From the NCBI RefSeq assembly GCF_036370855.1, contig NC_088105.1, positions 8,747,619 to 8,811,618 of the forward strand: a stretch of 64,000 nucleotides of DNA, written 5' to 3'. The stretch comes from Dromaius novaehollandiae (lineage: Eukaryota > Chordata > Aves > Casuariiformes > Dromaiidae). Position 1 is the stretch's first letter. Each line of letters starts with the position of its first letter. The translations under genes and the position numbers were made by a program. This document shows positions 1 through 10,900 of this stretch, piece after piece. The notes under the pieces were generated by a model, which saw nothing but the letters and a program-made list of their open reading frames with translations, searched no databases and was not told where the DNA came from.

Positions 1-6
1 AAGGTA

Positions 7-28
7 GCCCATTTCATGTAAAATGGGC
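7..28. repeat. Perfect 8-bp hairpin with 6-nt loop
   Basis: Arms GCCCATTT (7-14) and AAATGGGC (21-28) flank the loop catgta. It is too short for a microRNA precursor and no function is assigned. Confidence 0.5.
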
Positions 29-769
29 CAAATTGATTTTTTTTTAAGTAACCCTAGTTTCAGTATGCTGTATACAGTGACTGGTGTTTAGTGGGTTGGT
101 GAAGAAACCCAAGCAAGAAGCTTTGGGTGACGGGTTCGTAATGCATGGTTATGGCTATCTTTCCTTACGATCGTTTTGATGGCTTTGGAGTGCTGACCAA
201 AAATGCTTCTTTTTGTTTTAAAGCTTTAATTATTTTCATAAAAACGCTGAAAAAATCTTAGATTCCCCCCTGCCACACGCACACACGCTAGAGCACCCGT
301 GGAAGGTAGCTCCGAAGAGCCAGCTTGTTTTCAAGACTTACATTTGCTCTTCAGGCATCTGCATCGCTCTTTCTGGAGTCGGTTTGGCGTGAGGACTTCG
401 AAGGCTGCCAGGGTGACCGGGGAAGGAGGTCTAATGCTGCTGTAGCTGCAGGTGCGGTGGAGCTGCGTCAGGATGCAGATGCCGGCGTGCCGTCAGCGTT
501 GAGGCTGCGCGTAGGGAGCCTGCAGGGGACCCTTGCTAGGGGAATCGTGTGTCTTCAGAACCAGAAAGTATTCGTACTTGTCAAAGGCTTTTGCAAATGA
601 GGAACACGATCGGCTTTTGGCAGGGTGGTGGAGTAGGCCTGGAGATGTTGGCCGTTAACACGTATTCAGATAGTTGTTTTTGCAGGGCGAGAGGGGCCGC
701 TTCAGAAATCTGGGCAAGGAGTAACGCTAGCGCTCGGACATCCTGTTGAACCCTCTGCTCTCGTTTCAG

Positions 770-909
770 GTTTCCACCGAGAGCAGCAGCAGGTGCGGCC
801 GGGGTGGCGGGGCAGCCGTGCCGTGTCGGGCTGCGCGGCTAGGCGCGCCGTGTGTTGCCGCAGGTCGCGCGGGGTGGGGGAGACGTAGCCCCGCTCCAGG
901 GACGCCCCG
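770..909 (+). other. Candidate internal exon in CpG-rich sequence
   Basis: A good acceptor (ctctgctctcgtttcag) ends at 769 and a strong donor, CCCCG|gtaagt, begins at 910, enclosing 140 nt. All three frames are short and no conserved peptide is visible, so if real it is a UTR or long noncoding RNA exon. Other acceptor-like sites lie at about 353, 685 and 1888. Confidence 0.25.
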
Positions 910-2717
910 GTAAGTGGCGGCCTGTTGAGGTCACTAGGACGGGGACGTGTTCCCAGGAAGGACTCTAGCCGTGCCAGGCGGGCTGGCTTCTGTATGCCCC
1001 GTTGTCAGCTCAGTTACCCGTTTCACGTGTCCTCTCCGTTTGCCTTCTCGTGGTGCCCTGCGTATGTCGTTGTCCCGCCCGAGAGCCCCTGTGAGCGACG
1101 ATGTCCTGGAGGCGCGCTTTCCGCGTGGGGCCGCTTGTCTCCGTGAAGAAAGGGCTGGTGTCTGGCAGGCTCAGAGCTTGTTGGCGAGTAGCGTTGTGGG
1201 AAGAAGTTCTGCCCCGACGTCAAGGCTGCAGAAAACAGCCTGGGACGGGAGGGAGAGAGGGCTGTGGCATTTGCCCCCCAGCCAGAGCCCAGATCTTTTA
1301 ACCTTGGGGACGGAGAGCTGGAGACCTATCGCTTAGCGGCGAGGGGAGCTGAGGCGGGTGGCTTTCCTCTTTGTCGGAGGGAAGCTGTCGTGTCTGCTGG
1401 GAAAGGCCTCGCAGCGTGTGTTAACCCAGGCGCTGAAGCTGGGCCGAGGTGCTCGGAAGCGGCGGCCCGGGGTGCTGGCGGGGAGCAGGTGCCGCAGGCC
1501 GTGGACCAACCTGTAGTGCGGGCAAGGAGGGAGGGCGGGAAGCTGCGAACACCCGCGCTCTGCAGCCTCCTGGAAATTCGGTCGCCGGCAGAGATCCCTG
1601 TTCCCTGCCCTGAAGCGTTCGGCCTGGAGAGCGTCTGCGGGTTGCGCGCGCCGCGAGCTGCGGGTCCTGCCGGGGAGCCTTTGCCGAGCGCTGCAGGACA
1701 CGAGCCAGTCGCTCGCAGCTGCGGGTTTGCTACGTGGATTTCTGAATCTCCCTGGGGAGAGCGTCAGGGTGGCAGATGAAGGCTGGGGATGGGTAGTGCT
1801 AGATAGACTAGGAGGTGCCGGTTTTGAATGTTACGTTTTCAATCATGTGTTGAAGCTTTCGAAGACTGAAGCTTGCTTTTCGTTTCAGTGCTGATTCTCT
1901 CCTTTCTGTCATTCCTCCCGTTCAAAATCGATGGCCGAGGGGAGGGTGCGGACAAGACGGAGCCAGACTCCTCTCGGAGGCGCCCGGGGGGTTGTTGGGT
2001 TGTCCAGAGAGGTCGCGAAATCTCCGTCCTCGGAGATGGGCAGAGCTTGCCTGGGCACGGCCCCGCGCCAACTGCCCGAAGCCAGCCAGCTCCGCGTGCC
2101 GCTGGTGCTCCGCCGGGATATAAAATACTTGCCAGTCGCGTGGCTGTGCTGCATTAAGCGGACAAGGGATAGAGAGTCTTATCCTACCAGCGGATTTTCA
2201 GTTACCGTTTCTTTTTTTTTTTTAATTTCTCGGTGGTTGATCCGTGAGATGGCATCTTGCCTACCAAGGGCTGCGGAGAAGCCGAGCTGCTCCCCAGCCG
2301 CGAGTGCAGCTGCCATCTCCTCGTTTCGGTTAGACTAAAGCAAGCTGTATTTTTGTTAGAATTTCTTAGAAGTATCATGTAAAAACGGGCAGCTTTAATG
2401 GGCTTCCTAGTTCATATCAGTTAAGCTTTTGAAACATATTCAGGTATCTTTTTAATACTGCTGTGTAACTTCCTTGTTTAATCTGACATATTCTCATTTG
2501 ATATATTAGTTTTCTGCATGTCTAAGGCAGTACTTTAAAAACAAAAAGTCAGAGCATTAATTTTTTTGCAGACTGTCAGTTATGTTAAGCCTCCAGCTTT
2601 ACGTAGTTTTTGTAAATGTACTTAACCCTCTCCCCCTGGGATCGCTGGTTAAATGTCGTCATTATTGTTATGTTGCAGTGAAGCTTATTTATTTAAACCT
2701 TCCTGTTATGTTTGCAG

Positions 2718-2780
2718 TCGGACCCGATACCATTGGCTATGGCCCGAGAAACTGTGAAACTAATTAGCAACTCAAAATGA
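2718..2780 (+). other. Candidate terminal exon piece with 20 in-frame codons
   Basis: A clean acceptor (polypyrimidine stretch ending tttgcag at 2717) is followed by 20 sense codons and TGA at 2778-2780. The peptide begins SDPIPLAMARETV. I do not recognise it and no upstream partner exon is visible in the window. It could be an alternative C-terminus of a plus-strand gene entering from the left (ZBTB37 is the positional candidate), or chance. Confidence 0.2.
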
Positions 2781-3916
2781 AGCTATATTGGTTAGTTTTA
2801 CTACTGGTTGTGAAATGCAGAAAGTAGCAGCGTAAAAGGAGAAAGATAGGATTGAAATTACTTAACGCAGGCAGCGGAGGGGCGGGGAGGACTCGGAAAG
2901 CACGGATGAGAAACTTCTCGGGAGCGCGTTCGCACCCGACAACGTTGCTGCGCGGGTTCCCGTCCGCTCCCGTTCGACGGATGCGCCCTGAGCCCAGCGG
3001 TTCGTGCGGGGCCCCTTCGTTTATCGACGCGCCGAGGGCCTTGGTTGGACGTGGGAACCGGTGCGCCCGCGATACTGTTTTCTTGGAGTTTACGTGTCTG
3101 GAGAAACTCTGTCGATTACTGTGAAGCTTTTGTTTTCGTTGCGTGCAAGTCAGCGACGGAAGGCGAGCGCCGGCCCGGCAGGGCGAGGAGCGGCGGAAGG
3201 TGCCGCGGCGGCTGCCACCTGCGCCTCCCGCTAGCGAGACGGGGTGGCGGCGGCCTCCCTCCGAACCGCGGCTTTGGTTTCCCGCGGGAGGCGTGAGCGG
3301 GGCCCCGCGGCGTCCCCGTGGCCGTTCCCCGCGGCCTTCCCGGCCCGAGGGGGCTCCGGCTCCGCGGCGCCCGGGCCGAGGGCGGATCGCGCCCCCGGTT
3401 TTCCTGTACGACACTGTGAATATGACACCAGTAGCGCTTTTTTTTTCCCTTTTTTTTAACGTTTCCATTAAAATCGCCGCGGAAGCGTCGCGTTGCCCGA
3501 GCGCCGCTCGGCCGGGGGCCGCGTGGTAGGAGACGTGCCGCCGCGAGCGTCGGCAGTGCGGGCGGCTCCGCGTAGCGCCTTGCCAACCGAATTCGGTTTT
3601 GTAAGGAACTAAACTGACAATCAATTTCTAAAATATGAAAGCCTCTTAGAGGGAATAGCGAAGTACGTCTTCGACAGAAAGGTTTAACTGGGATGACTTT
3701 TTTAATGAAGAGCACAGGATTCTTCCTTTCTTTTCTGAGCACTTGTTGCAGGAAGCAGCAGAGGATTCGCGGACAGTAACTACCTCTCTCTCTCGGAGTG
3801 CGGAGGTCGCCATGCTACACACTCTCGCAGCAAAGCTTTCACTTAAAACAGGTTTGTTTTTCCTTACCTCGGTGTTGGAGAGACGCAGGTCTGCTCTGTA
3901 AAGCGACTCTAGGAAA

Positions 3917-4096
3917 ATGGCATCGGGCGGGAGCGGGGGGGCCTTCCCCAGCCGCCAGCCCTCCGTGCTGCGACCCGTGGAGCTGGGCTCGGTCTCTCGC
4001 CTGTCCCCCTTGCTAGCGACCTGCCCCGCGGGCCCCGGGCCGCGGCGGGAGCTGCAAAACCAAGGGCTGAGCTTCCTGCCCTGGGAATGTAGGTAG
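3917..4096 (+). CDS. Small uncharacterised ORF (59 codons) in a CpG block
   Basis: An ATG in fair context (A at -3, G at +4) opens a frame beginning MASGGSGGAFPSRQP and ending at TAG 4094-4096. Composition is Gly/Pro/Arg/Leu-rich, as expected of any frame in CpG-island DNA. No family is recognised. Kept because of its start context and location; it may be noncoding. Confidence 0.12.
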   Translation: MASGGSGGAFPSRQPSVLRPVELGSVSRLSPLLATCPAGPGPRRELQNQGLSFLPWECR

Positions 4097-4232
4097 CGGC
4101 TTGGGAGGGCAGGAGGGGCCTCCAGCCCCCCCCGCCTGCAGGGGAGCAGGCAGCAGTGAAAAGCAATAACAAAAAAAACACAAAAAAATTTTGTATGTCG
4201 GTCATTAGTCAGCAGATCTGACTCCGAGTACC

Positions 4233-4285
4233 TATATATATATATATATATATTTATATAAATGCATAAATATGTATATATATAC
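4233..4285. repeat. TA-rich microsatellite
   Basis: An uninterrupted (TA)n run of about 21 nt is followed by imperfect TA/TG repeats. It sits between two CpG-dense blocks. Confidence 0.85.
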
Positions 4286-4390
4286 ACATACATCCAGGGA
4301 GCAGATCTGTCTTGTGAAAAGGTGCCATTTTTTTTTTTTGGTAAGCGGAGTCCCTTTCCAAACTAGAACAGCACTTTAAATAGGTTCCTC

Positions 4391-4427
4391 TAAAAAAAAA
4401 AAAACAAAAAAAAAACAAAAAAAAATC
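4391..4427. repeat. A-rich low-complexity tract
   Basis: Runs of A interrupted by single C residues. Not associated with a recognisable retroposon. Confidence 0.8.
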
Positions 4428-4914
4428 CCTTTACTGAAGAAATGCACTTTAAATCATAAGAGGAGTGTGGCTGTCGCCGGCTCGGGAGGCAGCCGTGCCC
4501 GAGGGTGGCTTGTCGGGAGCCAGCGTCGAGGCGGGAGCGCTGGGGCCAGGCCTTCGGCGGCCGGGGGACACGGGCGGCTCTACCTCCGGCGGCGGTGGCC
4601 CTCCGCACCCCTCGGCCCCCTCTACACTACGCCCAGCAGCGTCCGCCTCGGCGCCGCGCGCGGCTCAGCCGCACTGTAGCACTACCGGGACTGGCGTGCG
4701 CTGACGTGCTGGGATACTTGCGTAACTGGTCAAAAACCGCCCTTGCCTGTAACGACTATTTCAACCCCGTTTAGACTCGGTCGGAAGTTACACCGATTGC
4801 ACCACAGCAGATGCCCCCTTCGCGTGCACCAGGCTGAGCTAAGGCTGAAGGCGCAGAGCCACCACGCCGGCGTTACTGGGTTGTGGCTATGGAGCCCTAG
4901 TCAGTTCAGTATTT

Positions 4915-4940
4915 AATAAAGTAAAATAAAATAAAATAAA
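4915..4940 (+). terminator. Clustered AATAAA poly(A) signals
   Basis: Four overlapping or adjacent AATAAA hexamers in a short TAAAA repeat, followed by a T/GT-rich stretch (ttttctctgtccc, then ttgtgctctgg). This is the best candidate 3' end for any plus-strand transcription unit in the first 5 kb, and it stays clear of the convergent SERPINC1 end. A simple-repeat origin for the hexamers is possible. Confidence 0.35.
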
Positions 4941-7467
4941 TCCAAGGTTTTCTCTGTCCCCTATTGATTGTGCTCTGGGCTGGCTTACAGAGTAACCCTA
5001 CATAACAAAAACTGTGCTGTCACCTTCTACTGTTGACTTACAAATCAGACTTTTTAGGACGCAGGTCCTAACACTCAAGACTTATTTTCACAGTTAAGAA
5101 ATTTCCTGCTGTACTAATTACGTTTTCTCTCTCTTTTTTTTTTTAATTTTATTTTTGGTTGCAATCCTTATTTCCAAAAAAAAAAAGACAAAGTCAGTGT
5201 TCACACTTAGTCTGCAGTAGGTTGGAGTGTGATCCTGCTGTGTGTAACTTGTGGATATCAGACTGTTCTTAAATGATTTTTTTTTTTTTACAAGCTGTTC
5301 CCAAGCTGGTCCTCTAGCATCTCTTCCCTTTTCCTCTTCCAGTGAGCTGGCAGGTACAAGCTCATAGGAAGGCTACGTTTTTTTGGGCTGGCTGCATTCA
5401 GCGATGGCCAGTGTTGCTGGAGGAGGACCAGGGAACGATGGTGAGAGCAGCAGCATTGGGGAAGGGGGGAGAAAATGAAGGTAGAGGGGATTGTACAATT
5501 GCATTTAAAGCAGTTTAGCAAAAAAAAGCGCTCTCGTTGGACAGCTTTAAGAACAATGTGAATGAAAACTTAGCAACTTGGTTAGGAATCTTTGAAAATT
5601 CTCTAAATGTATACTTGAAATTCTGTTTGTATTAAAAACAAATCGCATTTTCTTCTTTCTTTTAACACTGTGTAAAAGAACATTATGCATGTGAGTGGTT
5701 TGAGAATTAAATGGTTTAATACTCAGCTCCTTGTCCGCCTCTTGTAGCCGACGGGTCCTTTCTGACGGTGCGATGGCTTTGGGCCAGGCCAGGGTCCTGC
5801 GCAGGTGAGGCCAGCTGCCATGAGAAAGCCTGGGCCCTCCTCTGCACCGCTCTTTGCTGCCCTAAGCTCAAAACATGGGAGAGCCTAGGCGGGCTCAAGC
5901 TGCTTTTTCCATCACCTTAGATGACTTTTTCCTTCTTTTTCTATGAGCTTTGTCCCACCATTTCTGCAGGAGCAGCCCCCTCCCGTCTCACCAGGTGGAG
6001 AAACCACCAGGCCGAGCACCCCGTTCCTGCTGCGGCCGCAGGGTTGTCCCAGCTGCTGAGGGCAGAGGAAGCATTTTGGGTCAATGCACTCCTACCTAGG
6101 GAGAGCCTGGCACTTCCTCAGCCTTCCTCTTTCACCATCCTCAGCCTCTACCCCCCCACGCCATCTTCTACAGTGTGTTTCTTCAGAGGTGTTACTCCAG
6201 GGCAGCGCGTCAGCAGACGCGGTACTTGAGAACCTCAGCACCACAACGTAAGAACGGCACCAGTCTCACACGTGTTTATGGGAGCGAGTACAACAGCACG
6301 TGATACAGCGGGGGAGGAAACGTGCCATGCCCAAACCGTGCCCCAGCTGCTCGGCCCTTCCTGCGGGAGAACAGAGGAAGGAAAGACAGCACTACACCAC
6401 CTCGGCCCGTGGTGAAAGCACTCGCTGAAACCACCACCAACCGTGATGAGCCCGGGCCTGACCAAGCATCGTTTCATGCTAGTTCTTCCCTGGACTGGCG
6501 CTTCTCCGTTGCCTGCCTCGTTGCTTGGCTTGCTGTGTAATTGCTGCCTAGAAGAAGAGTGGTGTGTGTGTGTTTGTTTGTTTGTTTTTTAAATAAGGAC
6601 ATGTTCTACTGGTTTGCACATTGCTGAGTGCCATCAACTGACATTGTAGCATCTGTCTGTGCACAACACGTCTATAACATGTACCACTAGCAGCAGGACA
6701 GGACTGTGCCTTCATGGGCTTTTTTGTTTTGTTTTAAAACACAGCTGCCCTCAATGCAGAAGTCTCGGAGGAAAGCTCACCACGTTTACTTCTGCGTCTC
6801 GCAGCCAGCCCTGGCGGAGGTCCTTCCTCCAGCAGTGTAGCTACCCCGGGGAGGATCAGAGCTCAGCGCACACGTGCGGAGGGGCAGCAGGCCAGGGCAC
6901 TTCAGCCCTAGGAGTAAACTTGCAGGTGAAATAACACATTTGTTAAGTATAGTCTCCATTCACATACAGGACAGCGCTGTGACTTTGTGGAGCAATGGGG
7001 ACAGGGTTACAGCTGTTGGTTGCATTACCTTAGTTGGGCGGTGCCATGGTCCAGAGACACCCCCACTGCAGTAACTTTACCGTGAAATTAGTTTGAAGCT
7101 CACCACTTGGATAGATGCACGGCCTTGGCCAAGAGGTGCTTTTGCTAGTGACTAATCAGCACTTAGACATGTCAGCGCTGTTGGCGAGGAGGATTAGGAG
7201 GTTTGGCAGCTCTTCCTCCTACCAGCTGTTCAGTGCACAGCTGCGTGAAGATGTTTTTCAGCACAGCTGGCAGGTGCCACCTGACTGTTGCTCTTCCACT
7301 GACCTCTACAGTGCAGGACTGACCGACTTTTCTGTTCCGCTGGGACGGGGAGTGCAGAGAAGGGCCCCTTCGTTCGAAACGGGAAGTGTTAATAGGCCCA
7401 GGAAACGGCTTAGTGAGGAGAGAACTGTCCATATAGAGATTGGTTCGTTACATACAGATCTATAGGT

Positions 7468-7473
7468 TTTAAT
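7468..7473 (-). terminator. Candidate SERPINC1 poly(A) signal (ATTAAA)
   Basis: ATTAAA on the minus strand about 320 nt past the SERPINC1 stop. It is followed by a weakly T/G-rich stretch. The spacing suits a short 3'UTR; no better canonical hexamer was seen closer to the stop. Confidence 0.4.
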
Positions 7474-7792
7474 GTACCAGGTGATCAGTGTTACAGTTTG
7501 AGGCCTGAAGGGGAGGAGAGGTTGGATACAAGAGTGACGGCAATGCTGGACGCGGGTTTGGGTGCCACGAAAAGGCTGGTGCCAGAGAGCATCCAGCTTC
7601 CTTTGAAGAGCGGCTGGGGCAGGGGAGCTGCCCCGGCGAGGAGGGGCCGCCCCAGGCCGCCCGGGCACGACGGCCCCCGGCAGCTTGCACCAAACAGCGA
7701 GCCCAGCCGCCCCAGGCGCCAGCCGGGCTGCGTGACAACACCCCACTACCACTTTCCAGAGGCAGAGAAAGGAGGAGCAGGGCCCCGGTGGC

Positions 7793-7966
7793 TTAGGGGC
7801 AGGGATCGGCTATTCGGCCCATGAAGATGATGGTGTTGAGGGCAGCTTCCCGGATGAAGAGCAGGAAGGGCCTGTTGGCATTGAAGATCATTCTGTTCAT
7901 GGGGAAGGACCGGCCGGAGATGGTGACAGCGGTAGCAGCTGATGCCTCACTGCCTTCTTCGTTCAC
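7793..7966 (-). CDS. SERPINC1: SERPINC1 terminal coding exon (reactive centre loop)
   Basis: Residues 397-453 and the TAA stop at 7793-7795. It opens with the hinge [13 protein letters not shown], followed by the P1-P1' pair Arg415-Ser416 in TISGRSF, so the protein should be inhibitory with thrombin/Xa specificity. The C-terminal serpin signature [10 protein letters not shown] and the terminal disulfide cysteine C452 are intact; the protein ends one residue after that cysteine, one shorter than human. Confidence 0.97.
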   Translation of the reverse strand: MNEEGSEASAATAVTISGRSFPMNRMIFNANRPFLLFIREAALNTIIFMGRIADPCP

Positions 7967-10900
7967 CTGCCAACCAAACGAGAAGCGTAGGTTAAAACCC
8001 AGGCATCGTGCATTGCCCGTTCCTGCAGCTCTGGCAGGTTTAAGTGCACTATTTTGGAGGACTCTCCCTTCTTCCCCACCAATCCGAAGCCCAAAGAGCG
8101 AGGCAACATCGTGGCTCCAGCACCAGTCATAGCAGTCTTATGGTGGCTTATTCCAGATTTTAGGGAATATCCTTAACTGCCCTGGATGCACAAGCATGAT
8201 TTGCAGTTGTACGTGCGTCCTGCACGACCCCACAGCAGCCGTGCCCACGGGAAAGTCAGGGCTGCGCTGCTTACTCTTGTCACCAGTGTGCTAGCAGCCA
8301 AGACAGGTAAAAGCTAGAGCCAAACCCAGCGCAGGAGGTGGCACAGCGTCTGCCTCTGGCTGCGACACCAGGCTTCCACCTCCCCGCAGAGCCCCAGGTC
8401 GTAGAAGAAGTGAACGCGGTAGGTTTGGAGCTATTTTTTTCCTTGTTACGCCTCATGTTTTTAAAACGAAAGTTAAGAGGAAAACACGTCCTGGGACAAA
8501 ACAAAGCTTACCTCAAGGAAGGCTTTGTGGAAAGCGTCGGATACGTAGAGGTCTGTACGGCCCCCTACAATAATACCTAAAAGCCAGAATAACAAAACAA
8601 AGAACATTTTAAATATGTTTTGAGACGACAGCTGAAGAGGCAAAACATTTCCATCCCTCGTAGCCTGGCACCAAAGCAGAAGGCAAGCCTGCCCCGAAAC
8701 ATGGCTATCTACCACCAATTGCAGGAGATCCCTAAGCTCCCGCCGCCGTAGCGCCGAGCAGGCTGCATTGCTTCACAGCACGCTCCTGCACACCGTGGCA
8801 TTTGCTGTCCAAGCACCTATGGAGGAACGATCACCCCCCGCCTCCACCCTGCACCACCCCGTCTCCGCGTTTGACCTGGGAGTCTGGCATTTTCTGGGCT
8901 GAAGAGATCTTCCAGCCCCATTTTCCTCAGCTTCTCCTTGACGCTGAAACTGTCCTCGATGCGGAAGCGAGGCAGGAAGACCGAGATCGAGAGCTCCGTC
9001 AAGGAGCCTATCCAGCCCTGCAGCTTCTCCGACGTCAGGTCTCGCTCCACTTCCACCAGCGGCGTCCCGGCGTCAGGCAGGACCAGCACCATCGTGATGT
9101 CGTCCCCTTTGTACGGCAGCTCCAGCACCTGCACTTTGCTCTGGGGGATGGAGGCATGGCGGAATTTGGACTCTTGGTACATAACCGGCACCTTGCAGGC
9201 CTCGCCGTTGGCTTTATGAAACAAATCCAGCTTTGTGTTCAGAGCTGGGAACTGCGATTTCCAGTGCCCCTAAAGGGAGAGAGGGAGGTCAGAGACATCA
9301 GCATCGTCACTCGCCCCAAGGGAACAGGCTGCTCCCCAGGTTTTGTTAGCTGTACCTTAAAATAAATGGTGTTGACCAGGACCAGGACGGTGAGATCATC
9401 GATACCTCCTTCTGGGACCACTTCTGTAATGCGCCTCTCTGTCTTGTTAGCCACCCACTCGTTAATTATCTTCCTGGAGAGCTCTGGCTTTTCCTGAAGA
9501 AAGAGACCAAAATGCCTAAGCAAGTCGAGGGTTTTAAACACCTCTTTGTGTCCCCCCCCGGGGGACAGAATAACCAAATGGGTTCCCCGGGAGGACACTG
9601 CTTCCAGCGAAGAGCTGCAGCGTTTGGAAACGAGAAGCCGGAAGGCGACCAAGCTTGAGGCGAGCTGGGACAGAAGGAGCTGCGTCCCGCGCTCCCACCC
9701 GCGCTCATGTCCCCATGCCCAGCCTACGGCACGCACTGCGGGCAAACGACAGGGAAGCAGCAAAAGCAGGAGGATGTGGAAAAGAGGGAAAAAGCCCGAG
9801 CTGTTCAGACTCACTTTGAAGTTCAAGGGCCAGAGTTTGGCTCCATAAACTATTTCACTGATGTTCTGGTAAGTCTCATTAAAGACCAAAGATTTCTCCC
9901 CAAAGAGGCGGTTGGCTGATACCAGCTCCGAGGATTTGTTGGCTTTCTTGTAAAGCCGGCAGTTCAGCTTGGCAAAGAAGAAGTGGACCTGATCAGACGT
10001 CTTCTCTGAAATGGTGTCGAATTGAAAGACCTAGGGGAGCAAAACAGTGAGACGGACTCCATGAGCGGGCTCCCGTGGTCCTGCAGCCCCAGACTGAGGT
10101 CTGAACCTGCACATCAGTTACCGACATGCTGTGGACCCTGGGTGAGCAGTCGGGCAAGTGTGGATACAGCCCTCTGCCCACCAGCATCGCTCACGGAGCG
10201 AGAAGTCTGCAGGCCCTGAGCTTCATCTCTCAATCAGCTTTACCAACCCTATATTAAAGCAGCACATCGCCAGCCTCAGACACGGTTTTGGAGAGTCTGA
10301 AACGAAGAATTAAACGCTGCTTGACAGAGAGAGGTGCTGCTCATTGAGAGCCTTGCACAAGGTGAGCATCTCAGTGGAGGGGCTGGAAGCAACTCTTGGG
10401 CTGCTGCAGGTCGCAGGAAGACCTGCGAGGCTTGTGCTAAACCCTTCTGTGATGCTCCCACAGGCTGTTCCTGCCCCCAAGTCGGCCTGCGGAGTAACTT
10501 GGGCCCACATTGTTGCTATTTGCAAGGAATGAGAATACGTAGCAACTTCTGCAGCACAGTGAGGCTTTTCTAATCCCTTCCTAGCTGCCAGACAGAAGGA
10601 CAGTTATGGTTTGTCAGCTAGCATCCGTCCAACCTCTGAGCTTTAGGCACAGAAAATCCCCCAGCACGTTGCTCCACATAAACCTCTGGGATCTCTGGCA
10701 CGATTTCCTGCAAGGCAAAGGGGGTGTCATCGGCCTGTTCGTAGGAGCCAGTCCATGTTTCCACGTCCCTGGATGACTCTGTGTCCGTGGGAAGGACTGG
10801 CCTGAAGGGGAGGGAGCAGGAGAAGAATTTGGGAGACGTGGTTCACTGCTCTGCGCTGCCCCAGACCGTGGGTGACCTCCGCTGACACCAACGTTGCTTC

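Larger units (their letters stand above)
1..7467. other. Unassigned 5' flank with several CpG-dense blocks
   Basis: No protein family is recognisable. CpG-dense blocks lie near 780-1780, 1930-2150, 2860-3570, 3880-4110 and 4460-4700, separated by A/T-rich stretches. From human synteny the convergent 3' end of ZBTB37 should lie here, but no BTB domain or C2H2 finger is visible in any frame. The most exon-like pieces are listed separately. From 4960 to 7460 I see only unique, moderately G+C-rich sequence with T-runs and no supported gene. Confidence 0.5.

Noticed and set aside
2764..3624. 286-codon minus-strand open frame
   Set aside because: It lies mostly in a CpG island, where stop codons are scarce. 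Composition is Arg/Pro/Gly-rich with overlapping long frames on both strands and no recognisable domain.
3646..4293. 215-codon minus-strand open frame
   Set aside because: It starts inside a TA microsatellite (Tyr/Ile repeats) and runs through CpG-rich DNA. Only its small exon-like part near the donor at 3865 was kept as a finding.
1..5000. GAS5-type box C/D snoRNAs expected from synteny
   Set aside because: No RUGAUGA box paired with a CUGA box at proper spacing was found on either strand.
8802..9365. 187-codon plus-strand frame
   Set aside because: Antisense shadow of SERPINC1 coding exon 4.
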